A stretch of 64,000 nucleotides of DNA from the NCBI RefSeq assembly GCF_900205755.1, contig NZ_OANS01000003.1, positions 248,001-312,000 on the forward strand, written 5' to 3'. The notes below the pieces were generated by a model. It saw only the letters and a list, made by a program, of their open reading frames with translations, was not told the origin of the DNA and did no database searches. Of this stretch, positions 1-8,414 are shown in pieces. The translations under genes were made by a program, and so were the position numbers. Numbering within the stretch: position 1 is the first letter of the stretch; each line of letters opens with the position of its first letter. This DNA is from Polynucleobacter meluiroseus. Its GTDB lineage: Bacteria > Pseudomonadota > Gammaproteobacteria > Burkholderiales > Burkholderiaceae.

Positions 1-700
1 TGGCGGATATTTAGAAGTAGATAGCTCCTCCACAATGAACTGGGATGGTTTGCGCGCGCGCATTAAGCAATTCGGTATGCGCAACTCCAATTGCGTAGCT
101 ATCGCCCCTACCGCAACCATTTCCAACATTATTGGTGTGTCTGCCTGTATCGAACCCACTTTCCAGAATTTGTTTGTGAAATCCAATCTCTCTGGTGAGT
201 TCACCGTGGTAAACGAGTACTTAGTGCGTGATTTGAAAGATCGCGGACTTTGGGATGAAGTGATGATTGCCGACTTGAAATACTTTGACGGCACCTTATC
301 GAAGATTGATCGTGTGCCACAAGACTTACGAGATTTGTACGCCACCGCATTTGAAGTGGAACCAAGCTGGTTGGTTGAAGCAGCATCACGTCGTCAGAAA
401 TGGATTGATCAAGCTCAGTCACTCAATATTTACATGGGCGGAGCCTCGGGTAAAAAGTTAGATGACACTTACAAGCTCGCTTGGTTACGTGGCTTGAAGA
501 CCACTTATTACCTCCGCACTATGGCTGCAACCCACGTTGAGAAATCCACCGTAACAAGCAGCCAGTTAAACGCGGTATCGAGTGGCGGCGGTGTGAATGG
601 CACAGATGCAGCCGCAGCCTCAGCGCAAGAAGCCGAAGGACCAGTTTGCACAATGCGTCCAGGCGATGATGGCTTTGAAGAATGTGAAGCATGTCAGTAA
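1..700 (+). CDS. nrdA: Ribonucleoside-diphosphate reductase large (alpha) subunit, 3' part
   Basis: This is the C-terminal ~232 residues of the catalytic subunit of class I ribonucleotide reductase, which reduces ribonucleoside diphosphates to deoxyribonucleotides. The frame is open from base 2, so the start lies outside the window. Visible hallmarks are the [11 protein letters not shown] stretch of the active-site barrel, a Tyr-Tyr pair in TTYYLRTM that fits the radical transfer pathway, and a C-terminal CEACQ whose cysteine pair re-reduces the active site. The Ala/Ser-rich stretch before that tail is the usual flexible linker. nrdB follows 44 bp downstream, so the two are probably co-transcribed. 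Identity is secure; only the 5' part is missing. Confidence 0.97.
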   Translation, partial: GGYLEVDSSSTMNWDGLRARIKQFGMRNSNCVAIAPTATISNIIGVSACIEPTFQNLFVKSNLSGEFTVVNEYLVRDLKDRGLWDEVMIADLKYFDGTLSKIDRVPQDLRDLYATAFEVEPSWLVEAASRRQKWIDQAQSLNIYMGGASGKKLDDTYKLAWLRGLKTTYYLRTMAATHVEKSTVTSSQLNAVSSGGGVNGTDAAAASAQEAEGPVCTMRPGDDGFEECEACQ

Positions 701-744
701 GTTTTTTCTTACTGATTTAAAATAAAGAGATTGAGGAGAATGTT

Positions 745-1929
745 ATGTTGAATTGGGATGAAGAAGTTGCTCCGGCAATAGTGAAAGCGGGCCTTGCACC
801 CCAACCCTTTCCTGTGGAGACACAACGTCCACAGCCAGAAGAAGTTGCAATGGCAACTCCGGTTGCTGCACCTGCACCATTAGAGGCTGCCAAGTTGACT
901 GGTGGCGCTGCACTGCGTGTGAACGCAGCGGACAAGCGCGTAATTAATGCAAAGACTGATGTGAACCAGCTAGTTCCATTTAAATATAAGTGGGCGTGGG
1001 AGAAGTATTTAGCAGGTTGCGCAAACCATTGGATGCCACAAGAGATCAACATGAACCGCGATATCGCGCTTTGGAAAGATCCAAATGGTTTAACCGATGA
1101 TGAGCGCAGAATCATTAAACGCAATCTGGGTTTCTTTACCACTGCGGATTCTTTAGCTGCAAATAACATTGTTTTGGGTACGTATCGTCACATTACTGCT
1201 CCAGAATGCCGTCAATATCTATTGCGTCAAGCTTTCGAAGAGGCAATTCATACGCACGCTTACCAATACATTGTTGAATCTTTGGGTTTAGACCAAAGCG
1301 AAATCTTCAATGCGTATAACGAAGTCGAGTCGATTCGCGCGAAGGACGAGTTCTTAATTCCTTACATCGACGTATTAACCAATCCTAATTTCAAGACTGG
1401 CACATTGGAGAGCGATCAAAAATTACTGCGCTCACTGATTGTTTTTGCTTGTGTGATGGAAGGTTTGTTCTTTTATGTTGGTTTTACGCAAATACTTGCA
1501 ATGGGTCGCCAAAACAAAATGACGGGTGCTGCTGAGCAGTATCAATACATCTTGCGTGATGAGTCAATGCACTGTAATTTTGGTATCGATTTGATTAATC
1601 AAATTAAGCTGGAGAACCCGCAGTTATGGACTTCCGCGTTCAAAGACGAGATCAAATCCATCTTCGAAAAAGCAGTTGAATTAGAGTACCGTTATGCAGA
1701 AGATACGATGCCTCGCGGAGTACTCGGATTGAACGCGCCGATGTTCAAAGGTTACCTAAGATACATCTGTAATCGCAGATGTTTGCAAATAGGACTTGAC
1801 GCCATGTTCCCAAATGAAGAGAATCCATTCCCATGGATGTCAGAAATGATTGATCTGAAAAAAGAACGTAACTTTTTTGAGACACGCGTTATTGAGTATC
1901 AAACTGGTGGTGCGCTAAGTTGGGAGTAA
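745..1929 (+). CDS. nrdB: Ribonucleoside-diphosphate reductase small (beta) subunit
   Basis: The beta subunit houses the diiron-tyrosyl radical cofactor and passes the radical to NrdA. The 394-residue product has the ferritin-like helical core. Residues matching the metal ligands and radical site are E166, H169 and Y173 (EAIHTHAY), E239 (ACVMEG), and E273 with H276 (RDESMH). The presence of the tyrosine points to a standard tyrosyl-radical enzyme. About 75 N-terminal residues form a Pro/Ala-rich extension before the core, longer than in E. coli. A good Shine-Dalgarno (gaggag) lies 7-8 nt before the ATG. A strong terminator follows about 150 bp downstream. Confidence 0.97.
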   Translation: MLNWDEEVAPAIVKAGLAPQPFPVETQRPQPEEVAMATPVAAPAPLEAAKLTGGAALRVNAADKRVINAKTDVNQLVPFKYKWAWEKYLAGCANHWMPQEINMNRDIALWKDPNGLTDDERRIIKRNLGFFTTADSLAANNIVLGTYRHITAPECRQYLLRQAFEEAIHTHAYQYIVESLGLDQSEIFNAYNEVESIRAKDEFLIPYIDVLTNPNFKTGTLESDQKLLRSLIVFACVMEGLFFYVGFTQILAMGRQNKMTGAAEQYQYILRDESMHCNFGIDLINQIKLENPQLWTSAFKDEIKSIFEKAVELEYRYAEDTMPRGVLGLNAPMFKGYLRYICNRRCLQIGLDAMFPNEENPFPWMSEMIDLKKERNFFETRVIEYQTGGALSWE

Positions 1930-2263
1930 TGCAGTAATCCAAAAGCGTGCGGCCGGCTAAATAGGAGATTAGACGGTTGGATAGTTTTAAAGGTCAGCAA
2001 AAACAGGCTCAAATTCGAAAACCCTTGCAAAAGGGCGCCTGGTCTACTCTCCCTGTTTTTTTCAGCAAATTTAAGAAGCCGTTGTCCTCTGGGACAACGG
2101 CTTTTTTTCCAAGATTCATTAGCGTGCAGCACTTAGCATCAAGCCGCGCGCCGATGAATGGCTCGCTCGTCGGATCCAACTCGTCGCAAGATGGGGTGGA
2201 AATGAATGGTCGGGTCTTCTTAATCGGAAGTTTGTACTAATCCTCACGTGAAGGAGCATTACT
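1930..2263. other. Gene-free interval between nrdB and the H1-like gene
   Basis: This 334 bp gap holds no convincing gene. It carries the terminator at 2076-2108. Between that and the H1-like start lies a leader with a possible RNA stem (CCGATGA at 2151-2157 against TCGTCGG at 2167-2173, one T-G wobble). AAGGAG at about 2251 is the Shine-Dalgarno of the H1-like gene. An open frame of 87 codons at 1977-2240 runs straight through the terminator and has no recognisable features, so I do not call it. Confidence 0.6.
2076..2108 (+). terminator. Rho-independent terminator after nrdAB
   Basis: A perfect 10 bp GC-rich stem (GCCGTTGTCC at 2078-2087, GGACAACGGC at 2092-2101) closes a 4 nt loop and is followed by seven T. 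It should end nrdAB transcription and separate it from the H1-like gene. Confidence 0.92.
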
Positions 2264-2533
2264 ATGGCAATCGCCAAAAAGAAAGTTGCTGCAAAGAAGC
2301 CTGCTGCTAAAAAAGTAGCTGCTAAGAAGCCTGCTGCTAAAAAAGTAGCTGCTAAGAAGCCTGCTGCTAAGAAAGTTGCTGCTAAGAAGCCTGCTGCTAA
2401 GAAAGTTGCTGCTAAAAAGCCTGCTGCTAAAAAAGTAGCTGCTAAGAAGCCTGCTGCTAAGAAAGTTGCTGCTAAAAAGCCTGCTGCTAAAAAAGTAGCT
2501 GCTAAGAAGCGTCCTGCTGCAAAAAAAAAGTAA
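2264..2533 (+). CDS. Histone H1-like Ala/Lys/Pro-rich DNA-binding protein (possibly truncated by frameshift)
   Basis: The 89-residue product is almost entirely Ala, Lys, Pro and Val. After MAIAKKK come seven copies of VAAKKPAAKK and a degenerate eighth. Such tails occur in bacterial histone H1-like nucleoid proteins and bind DNA by charge. A Shine-Dalgarno AAGGAG sits 8 nt before the ATG. The frame stops at TAA (2531-2533) straight after an A9 run. The -1 frame continues to 2655 with the same Ala/Lys composition and ends in WPFPTGTRP, a tail I recall from betaproteobacterial H1-like proteins. The full product would then be about 130 residues. Whether this is programmed slippage, phase variation, a real mutation or a base-calling error cannot be told here. 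Confidence 0.85.
   Translation: MAIAKKKVAAKKPAAKKVAAKKPAAKKVAAKKPAAKKVAAKKPAAKKVAAKKPAAKKVAAKKPAAKKVAAKKPAAKKVAAKKRPAAKKK
2285..2494 (+). repeat. Seven tandem 30-bp repeats inside the H1-like gene
   Basis: Seven consecutive 30 bp units each encode VAAKKPAAKK, followed by a partial, altered eighth. Units differ only at synonymous bases (AAA/AAG, GTA/GTT), so the array is close to identical at DNA level. Each unit is itself two similar 15 bp halves. Arrays like this change length by slippage or recombination. Confidence 0.95.
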
Positions 2534-2655
2534 GTAAGCCTATTGCTAAGAAAGCGGGCCCTGCTGCTAAAAAGCCCGCGGCTAAAAAAGTAACTGCTTC
2601 AAAAACCTTGAATCCAGCTGCTGCTTGGCCCTTTCCAACAGGCACCCGTCCATAA
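2530..2655 (+). other. -1 frame continuation of the H1-like gene
   Basis: Read from GTA at 2530, this frame is open for 41 codons to TAA at 2653-2655. It encodes further Lys/Ala/Pro repeats (AAKKPAAKKV) and ends LNPAAAWPFPTGTRP. It would join the upstream frame if ribosome or polymerase slipped by one base in the nine A of 2521-2529. A GC-rich hairpin (GCGGGC 2554-2559, GCCCGC 2574-2579) lies 23 nt past the run, further than the 5-9 nt usual for programmed -1 sites. Composition shows the stretch is, or recently was, coding. Confidence 0.75.
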
Positions 2656-2682
2656 GCTTTTAGTTATTGGCGAGTGGTTTGT

Positions 2683-2711
2683 AAAGGGGTCTCTCACGAG
2701 ACCCCTTTTTT
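2683..2711 (+). terminator. Rho-independent terminator after the H1-like gene
   Basis: An 11 bp stem (AAAGGGGTCTC at 2683-2693, GAGACCCCTTT at 2698-2708) closes a TCAC loop and ends in six T. It lies 28 bp past the stop of the -1 frame, which fits a transcript covering the whole extended gene. Confidence 0.92.
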
Positions 2712-2748
2712 ATTGCTTCATTCGGATTTCGGTGGGCTTGAGCGAGCC

Positions 2749-3708
2749 CTAAAAAGCAAAGCCAAACGCTGTCTTAAACTGATCAGCAATCTCTGTCTTG
2801 CTCACTTGATGATTTTGCGGCCCTTGATGGGTGATTTTGATGGAGCCCATTAAGCTTGCTAAGCGCCCAGTGGTCTCCCAATCCATATTGTTTTCTAATC
2901 CAAACAGTAGGCCCCCACGAAATGCATCACCGCAACCGGTAGGATCCTGAACCTTAGCTACTGAAACTGGTGGAATTGGAATGCACTTACCGTTAACGTA
3001 AATATCAGCCCCTTCGGCTCCTTTAGTAACAATTAAAGCTTTTACTCTCTCGGCAAGCTTCGACAGGCTCAAGCCAGTGCGTTGAGAAAGCATCTCGCCT
3101 TCATAGTCATTTACAGCGAGATAGGAGGCTAATTCAGTCAATTCAAGCAATTCTTCCCCATTAAACATGGGCAAACCTTGTCCCGGATCGAATACAAATG
3201 GAATGTGCGCTTCAGCAAGTTGGTGACAGTGCTCCCACATCCCTTGTCGACCATCTGGGGCAACGATTCCGAACTGAGCAAGTTTTTTATCGTTTTGAAG
3301 ACGCTCTTCAACTACGGCGGAGACTAAATTGAGATGCGATTCATTCATAGCGCCAGGATGAAAGGCGGTAATTTGATTATTGGTTTGATCTGTAGTGATC
3401 ATGGCTTGCGCTGTAAAGGCCTGATTAATTTGACGAATATGACTCACATCAATTTGAAGTTGCTGCAGTCTCGCCATGTATGGTGTGGCATCGCCACCAA
3501 CGGTTGCCATGATGACGGGGTCACCGCCCAAGAGCTTGAGGTTGTAGGCAATATTGCCAGCACAGCCACCAAATTCACGACGCATCGTGGGAACTAAAAA
3601 GGCGACATTCAGTTTATGTATTTGCTCTGGAAGAATGTGATCAACAAATTGCCCCTCAAAATTCATGATGGTGTCGTAGGCTATAGAGCCACAAATCAAG
3701 CTGGACAT
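2749..3708 (-). CDS. PfkB-family carbohydrate/nucleoside kinase
   Basis: This 319-residue ribokinase-fold enzyme should phosphorylate a sugar or nucleoside with ATP. Seen are the N-terminal GSIAYDTI strand, the substrate-side motif GGCAGNIAYNLKLLGG near residue 50, and near residue 255 the C-terminal signature DPTGCGDAFRGG, whose Asp is the catalytic base of the family. Paralogues are often labelled adenosine kinase, but the substrate cannot be read from sequence. It lies 31 bp downstream of the prmA fusion gene and probably shares its transcript. Confidence 0.88.
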   Translation of the reverse strand: MSSLICGSIAYDTIMNFEGQFVDHILPEQIHKLNVAFLVPTMRREFGGCAGNIAYNLKLLGGDPVIMATVGGDATPYMARLQQLQIDVSHIRQINQAFTAQAMITTDQTNNQITAFHPGAMNESHLNLVSAVVEERLQNDKKLAQFGIVAPDGRQGMWEHCHQLAEAHIPFVFDPGQGLPMFNGEELLELTELASYLAVNDYEGEMLSQRTGLSLSKLAERVKALIVTKGAEGADIYVNGKCIPIPPVSVAKVQDPTGCGDAFRGGLLFGLENNMDWETTGRLASLMGSIKITHQGPQNHQVSKTEIADQFKTAFGFAF

Positions 3709-3739
3709 AGATTGCTTTCTTTATAAAAAAGTAAATTAA

Positions 3740-5284
3740 TTAATGAGAATAGAAGATTCTTACCCGATAGCCCGCAGTATTTTGGGGCATTACAAACGCT
3801 AGTTCCGAGTGAATACTTTCCCCAGACGGAGCACCTCGAAGTAAAAAAAGCGGATGCGAGTCTTGCCACGATATAGGCAACCACTCTTGCGGTGAAAATT
3901 GAATCGTTTTAATTTCTGATTCTTCCGCATCAGTAAGGGTAAGCTCTAGGTAAGGAAACAAAACAGGGATAGCTAGACGGTTTTGTATTTCAACTTGCAG
4001 CTTGGATTGATTTGCAGGGATTTTAAGGGGCTCTCCTGAGCTTTCTTGAGCAAGGCTGGCTGAGTTTATTTTCCAAGCAGTGAAATCGCTTACGGAGCGA
4101 TTTATACACCTTAGTGAACGACAGAGTATTTCATCGGTTTTTTGTAATAAAGAAAAAGCACTGACTGCTATTGGAGATGATGTGCCATCAATTCGCGTTG
4201 CCAGCGTCGGCAATAAGGAATTTCTTGAGAGATGCTCGGCGAAAACTAGCAGCACAAGAAAAAAGAGACTGAGTAAAACTAACTTAAGTCTTTTTTTTTG
4301 AGGCGTAGCGATAGATTCAATATGGCTAGGGTTGCTTTGCTCGTTTGATATAGCTGAGAGAAGCTCACCGTGCAGACATACCCAACCTTCACTTTCTTGC
4401 CATACCGATAACTTTAGCCATTGGCTGTAAGTCGCAATCACTTCATCAGCCTGACGCGCAAGAACCCCTGATAGAACAATACGGCCACCAACGCGCATCT
4501 TATTCACTAGGGCTGGCGCAAGAACTTGAAGTGGATTAGCCAAAATATTGGCCATCACAATGTCGTACTTGGTATCCGCTGCCAGTTCAGGAGCATCTTC
4601 ATTGGGCAAAATAAACTGAATCAGTGTGTGGTTGATTTCCGCGTTGCTGCGAGCGGCAACCATTGCTTGCGGATCGATATCGGTACCAACTACGGGATTG
4701 CAACCCAATTTAGCGGCAGCAATTGCCAAAATTCCAGAGCCGCAACCGTAGTCCAAGAGACTCTTATTTTCTAAATCACCATTTTGTTCGAGCCAAAGCA
4801 AGCAGAGATGCGTCGTGGGGTGACTGCCAGTGCCGAAAGCTAAACCCGGATCCACTGCCAGGCAAATGGCATTGGGATCGGTAGGTTTTTCATGCCAAGA
4901 GGGGACCACCCAAATGCGCTTCCCGATTTGAATCGGTGCAAACTGGCTTTGGGTAAGGCGCACCCAATCTTGCTCTTCAACTATTTTTTCACTGGGCTGA
5001 GCAAGATGAAAATCAGATTCTTTTAATGAGGCGAGTAATTCAGGGATGAAGTTAGCCTCACCTGAGTGATCTATTTCGGGATTAAACAGAGCGGTGACTG
5101 CAGATCGGTCCCATGCTTGCACCTCAGGAGAAAGCCCGGGTTCGCCATACAAAGGATTTTCATCGTAGCCGCCTGCCGCTGCATCCTCAACTGTGACGGA
5201 TAGGGCACCCAATTCCAATAAAGCATCCCCGAGAGGTTCTGCGATTTCTGCGGGAACCGTGAAGATCAACTCACGATAAGACAT
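3740..5284 (-). CDS. prmA: Ribosomal protein L11 methyltransferase fused to a membrane-anchored DUF3426 domain
   Basis: Residues 1-~310 are PrmA, which methylates ribosomal protein L11. They include the DPGLAFGTGSHPTT substrate loop (145-158), the SAM motif LDYGCGSG (177-184) and the NILANPL active-site motif (246-252). After a ~20-residue linker comes a KKR cluster, one hydrophobic helix (~334-350) and ~160 residues resembling the C-terminal half of DUF3426 proteins. PrmA is normally soluble and about 300 residues; DUF3426 proteins normally start with a Cys-rich zinc ribbon, and no such cysteines remain here. The frame is continuous through the junction. Predicted topology puts the enzyme in the cytoplasm and DUF3426 outside. 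It lies 28 bp after accC. Confidence 0.88.
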   Translation of the reverse strand: MSYRELIFTVPAEIAEPLGDALLELGALSVTVEDAAAGGYDENPLYGEPGLSPEVQAWDRSAVTALFNPEIDHSGEANFIPELLASLKESDFHLAQPSEKIVEEQDWVRLTQSQFAPIQIGKRIWVVPSWHEKPTDPNAICLAVDPGLAFGTGSHPTTHLCLLWLEQNGDLENKSLLDYGCGSGILAIAAAKLGCNPVVGTDIDPQAMVAARSNAEINHTLIQFILPNEDAPELAADTKYDIVMANILANPLQVLAPALVNKMRVGGRIVLSGVLARQADEVIATYSQWLKLSVWQESEGWVCLHGELLSAISNEQSNPSHIESIATPQKKRLKLVLLSLFFLVLLVFAEHLSRNSLLPTLATRIDGTSSPIAVSAFSLLQKTDEILCRSLRCINRSVSDFTAWKINSASLAQESSGEPLKIPANQSKLQVEIQNRLAIPVLFPYLELTLTDAEESEIKTIQFSPQEWLPISWQDSHPLFLLRGAPSGESIHSELAFVMPQNTAGYRVRIFYSH

Positions 5285-5312
5285 ATTGAATCCTATTGAA
5301 GTTAAACACGGC

Positions 5313-6680
5313 TTAGGCTTTGCCGCGAGTAAGGGCTTGAGCTTCTAAGCGCTGCTCTAAGTAGTGGATGCTAGTGCCGCCCTCAATAAATTTAGGGTCC
5401 ATCATGAGTTCGCGATGCAAAGGGACATTGGTAGTAATGCCATCTATAGCTATTTCTGAAAGGGCAATTTGCATCCGTTTAATAGCCTGCTCACGAGTAT
5501 TGCCATAAGCGATGAGTTTGCCGATCATGGAGTCATAATGGGCAGGAACCACATACCCACTGTAAGCGTGTGAATCCACGCGGATTCCGGGACCACCAGG
5601 CATATGCCACGAACCAATGCGACCCGGACTTGGAGTGAATTTGAAAGGGTCTTCAGCATTTAACCGGCACTCAATCGCATGGCCGCGGAAAATAATCTCT
5701 TTTTGGCGATAGGCAAGTTTTAAACCTGCGGCAATACGGATCTGTTCCTGAACGATATCGATGCCAGTGATCATTTCAGTAACAGGATGCTCAACTTGAA
5801 CGCGAGTGTTCATTTCTATAAAGAAAAATTCACCATCTTCATACAAGAACTCAAATGTTCCAGCGCCTCGATAGCCAATTTTTCTGCAGGCTTCAGCACA
5901 GCGCTCACCAATCTTAGCGATCAAGCGTCGGTCAATTCCTGGGGCCGGAGCCTCTTCAATCACTTTTTGATGACGACGTTGCATGGAGCAATCTCTTTCG
6001 CCCAGCCAAACAGCATTGCCATGGGTATCAGCCAAAATCTGAATTTCTACATGGCGCGGCTTCTCAAGAAACTTCTCCATATAGACTTCAGGATTACCGA
6101 AGGCACGACCCGCCTCCTCTTTGGTCATATTGACCGCATTCAATAACGCTGCTTCGGTATGCACAACACGCATACCGCGACCACCACCACCTCCAGCAGC
6201 TTTAATGATGACGGGATAACCCACCCGTTTAGCGGTAGCGATGATCTCTTTGGGGTCATCGTTGGGTAATGCCCCTTCGGAGCCGGGTACACAAGGTACG
6301 CCTGCTTTGATCATGGCGCGTTTTGCAGACACCTTGTCACCCATGAGGCGAATGGACTCCGCTCTCGGGCCAATGAAAGCAAAGCCAGATTTTTCCACGC
6401 GTTCTGCAAAGTCCGCATTCTCAGAGAGAAATCCATAACCAGGATGAATTGCCTCCGCGTCAGTGACTTCAGCGGCAGAAATGATCGCGGGCATACTCAG
6501 GTAGCTCAGTGTGGAAGCAGGAGGGCCAATGCAAACGGCTTCATCGGCAAGCTTCACATATTTAGCTTCTTTATCGGCCGTAGAGTAAACCACCACGGTT
6601 TTAATCCCCATCTCGCGGCAAGCGCGTTGGATGCGAAGAGCAATTTCTCCCCGATTGGCAATCAGAATCTTAGTGAACAT
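5313..6680 (-). CDS. accC: Acetyl-CoA carboxylase, biotin carboxylase subunit
   Basis: AccC carboxylates the biotin on AccB using ATP and bicarbonate, the first half-reaction of fatty acid synthesis. The 455-residue length is standard. Visible are the start [17 protein letters not shown], the glycine-rich ATP-grasp loop [14 protein letters not shown] around residue 160, the metal and substrate site [16 protein letters not shown] around 285-300, and the biotin carboxylase C-terminal domain. It follows accB by 11 bp, the usual accBC operon; the carboxyltransferase genes are not in the window. Confidence 0.98.
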   Translation of the reverse strand: MFTKILIANRGEIALRIQRACREMGIKTVVVYSTADKEAKYVKLADEAVCIGPPASTLSYLSMPAIISAAEVTDAEAIHPGYGFLSENADFAERVEKSGFAFIGPRAESIRLMGDKVSAKRAMIKAGVPCVPGSEGALPNDDPKEIIATAKRVGYPVIIKAAGGGGGRGMRVVHTEAALLNAVNMTKEEAGRAFGNPEVYMEKFLEKPRHVEIQILADTHGNAVWLGERDCSMQRRHQKVIEEAPAPGIDRRLIAKIGERCAEACRKIGYRGAGTFEFLYEDGEFFFIEMNTRVQVEHPVTEMITGIDIVQEQIRIAAGLKLAYRQKEIIFRGHAIECRLNAEDPFKFTPSPGRIGSWHMPGGPGIRVDSHAYSGYVVPAHYDSMIGKLIAYGNTREQAIKRMQIALSEIAIDGITTNVPLHRELMMDPKFIEGGTSIHYLEQRLEAQALTRGKA

Positions 6681-6691
6681 GGAGTAATTGC

Positions 6692-7162
6692 TTAAGTGAT
6701 GATGAAAAGTGGCTGATCGTATTCAACACCTTGGCCGTTTTCACACAAGATTTGTTTAATGACACCCTCTTTTTCAGACTCAATTTCATTCAACAGCTTC
6801 ATCGCTTCAATAATGCACAGCGTTTGACCAACTTCCACACTGTCGCCCACTTTGACAAAGTCGGGCGATTCGGGGTTGGGTGCCCGGTAGAAAGTGCCGA
6901 CCATTGGGGAGCGCGCAATGAAGCCGGTTTCTTCAGTGGCAGCCGTTGCTGGAGCGAGAGTCGGAGGTGCTGAATCGTTCACTACGGCAGAATTTGGTGC
7001 CAAATTTTGTGTAGGGATTGGGTTGGCATAAAAGACTTGATTGCTCGATGCAGGGCCCGCATTAACAATGCGCACACGATCTTCCCCTTCATTCACTTCA
7101 AGTTCTGAAATTCCTGATTCTGAGACTAGGTCGATCAGTGTTTTAAGTTTTCTAAGATCCAT
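6692..7162 (-). CDS. accB: Biotin carboxyl carrier protein of acetyl-CoA carboxylase
   Basis: AccB carries the covalently bound biotin between the carboxylase and carboxyltransferase subunits. The 156-residue protein has an N-terminal helical segment ([13 protein letters not shown]), a Pro/Ala-rich linker (~residues 38-80) and a C-terminal biotinyl domain whose [10 protein letters not shown] motif contains the biotinylated lysine K122. The 'thumb' sequence of bacterial AccB lies near 93-102 ([10 protein letters not shown]). aroQ lies 32 bp upstream and accC 11 bp downstream. Confidence 0.98.
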   Translation of the reverse strand: MDLRKLKTLIDLVSESGISELEVNEGEDRVRIVNAGPASSNQVFYANPIPTQNLAPNSAVVNDSAPPTLAPATAATEETGFIARSPMVGTFYRAPNPESPDFVKVGDSVEVGQTLCIIEAMKLLNEIESEKEGVIKQILCENGQGVEYDQPLFIIT

Positions 7163-7194
7163 GCGTAATACCTCTTTATATTCTTTTACAGTCT

Positions 7195-7644
7195 TTATTT
7201 ATTCAGGCGGGCTGTGGCTGCTTCAAGTGCTAATTCATAACCCACAGGGCCTAAGCCGCAGATAACGCCTACCGCAATATCTGATAGATAGGAATGCTTG
7301 CGGAATTCTTCGCGTTGATGAATATTGGATAAATGTACTTCGATAAAGGGGATGGCGACACCAGCCAGTACATCTCGTAGCGCTACGCTCGTATGCGTGA
7401 AAGCGCCTGGATTGATGATGATGAAATCAACCATGTCTTGTTTGGCCTGCTGAATCCGGTCGATCAACTCACCCTCATGGTTACTTTGATAGGTGCTTAA
7501 ATTGATTGATTGAGATTTGGCTAGCTCGCCCAGCTTTAGATGGATATCTTCCATAGTGGTGCTGCCATAAATCTGTGGCTCACGGCTGCCCAATAGATTC
7601 AGGTTAGGTCCCTGAATGACGAGAATTGAAATATTTTTTGACAT
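7195..7644 (-). CDS. aroQ: Type II 3-dehydroquinate dehydratase
   Basis: AroQ converts 3-dehydroquinate to 3-dehydroshikimate, the third shikimate step. The 149-residue length is typical of the dodecameric type II enzyme. It shows the [18 protein letters not shown]-terminal block with the catalytic tyrosine, the [11 protein letters not shown] motif, [10 protein letters not shown], and the EVHLSN loop with the catalytic histidine region. It begins the aroQ-accB-accC-prmA series; this linkage to accBC is common in proteobacteria. aroE lies 6 kb away on the other strand. Confidence 0.97.
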   Translation of the reverse strand: MSKNISILVIQGPNLNLLGSREPQIYGSTTMEDIHLKLGELAKSQSINLSTYQSNHEGELIDRIQQAKQDMVDFIIINPGAFTHTSVALRDVLAGVAIPFIEVHLSNIHQREEFRKHSYLSDIAVGVICGLGPVGYELALEAATARLNK

Positions 7645-7769
7645 AGTTCGATGTTTTTAGGGGCAGTTAGATGTTGTTGAAGAAGAAAGGCTTTTCTCTA
7701 AAACTGCTCATCGTGTGACGATATTCATCACTAAGCACCAGCAAAGTATACCCCTTGAAAGCTTTTAGG

Positions 7770-7818
7770 GAGGCTAAAAATAGATAAAATACCCACAAAT
7801 TTCTGGGTTTTAAGCCTC
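7770..7818. other. Nested inverted repeats in the tlpA-aroQ gap
   Basis: The 216 bp between aroQ and tlpA has no gene. It holds outer arms GAGGCTAAAAA (7770-7780) and TTTTAAGCCTC (7808-7818) with one mismatch, around inner arms ACCCA and TGGGT near 7790-7808. On the minus strand the inner stem is followed by ATTTTAT, so it may be a weak tlpA terminator. A TATACT that could serve as a -10 for aroQ lies at about 7745-7750 on the minus strand, without a convincing -35. Confidence 0.4.
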
Positions 7819-7860
7819 TTTTAGCGACAATTGATGTTTATTAAATGGCGTCAAAATACT

Positions 7861-8388
7861 TTATAAAGCTGATTTAATAGCATTTCGTAGCTCATCTTCG
7901 CTTATTTCCCCTAACTTTGAGCTAATAACCTTGCCTTGAGGATTGATCACAACGGTATAGGGCAGCGCTCCTTGAGAATTTCCCAATAACTTCGAAATAT
8001 TGCTGCCTTCAAGACCGCCAATCACAATGGGGTATGAAATAGGTGTTTTTTGTAAGAATTCGCGTATGTTAGTAGGTGAATCAATGCCAATGCCGACAAA
8101 TATCACATTTTGCTGCTGATATTCTTTTTGCAAGAGATTCAATGTGGGCATCTCTTTCACACAGGGAGGGCACCAGGAAGCCCAAAAATTGACTACTAAT
8201 AATTTGCCCTGCCATTCCTGTGTATTTGCTGAGTGACCGTCTGGCGTTTGCCACGAATTAGCAAAAAAGGCTTTTACGCCAGCTTCATCAACACGCTTCG
8301 CATTAGAAATCCATTGCGAGCTCAGCACCCCTGCAATGAGAGCCAAAAAGCTGATTCCAATAATGATGATCCATTGCTTGCGGTTCAT
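7861..8388 (-). CDS. TlpA-family membrane-anchored thioredoxin-like protein
   Basis: With the ATG at 8388 the product has 175 residues: a short basic N-terminus, one hydrophobic helix (~6-24) anchoring it in the inner membrane, and a periplasmic thioredoxin fold. The active site is WASWCPPC (C73, C76), as in TlpA/ResA reductases that deliver electrons to cytochrome c or other envelope thiols. The later ALPYTVVINPQG supplies the cis-proline expected of the fold. An ATG at 8412 is in frame, but a clear Shine-Dalgarno (AAGGAG) precedes the 8388 start. mpl is divergent 26 bp away, so the two may share a control region. The partner is unknown. Confidence 0.88.
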   Translation of the reverse strand: MNRKQWIIIIGISFLALIAGVLSSQWISNAKRVDEAGVKAFFANSWQTPDGHSANTQEWQGKLLVVNFWASWCPPCVKEMPTLNLLQKEYQQQNVIFVGIGIDSPTNIREFLQKTPISYPIVIGGLEGSNISKLLGNSQGALPYTVVINPQGKVISSKLGEISEDELRNAIKSAL

Positions 8389-8414
8389 TGCCACTCCTTC
8401 GTTAAAATTCATAG

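Noticed and set aside
717-1169. 150-codon frame antisense to nrdB
   Set aside because: Lies entirely opposite well-conserved nrdB codons; a shadow frame.
1977-2240. Open frame of 87 codons between nrdB and the H1-like gene
   Set aside because: It reads straight through a strong terminator at 2076-2108, has no Shine-Dalgarno and no recognisable composition or motif.
2285-2530. Possible CRISPR-like repeat array
   Set aside because: Repeats are directly tandem without spacers and encode a regular protein repeat.
2521-2579. Treating the H1 A-run plus GC hairpin as a proven programmed -1 frameshift signal
   Set aside because: The hairpin is 23 nt past the slip site rather than 5-9 nt and the zero-frame stop follows at once; kept only as a hypothesis.
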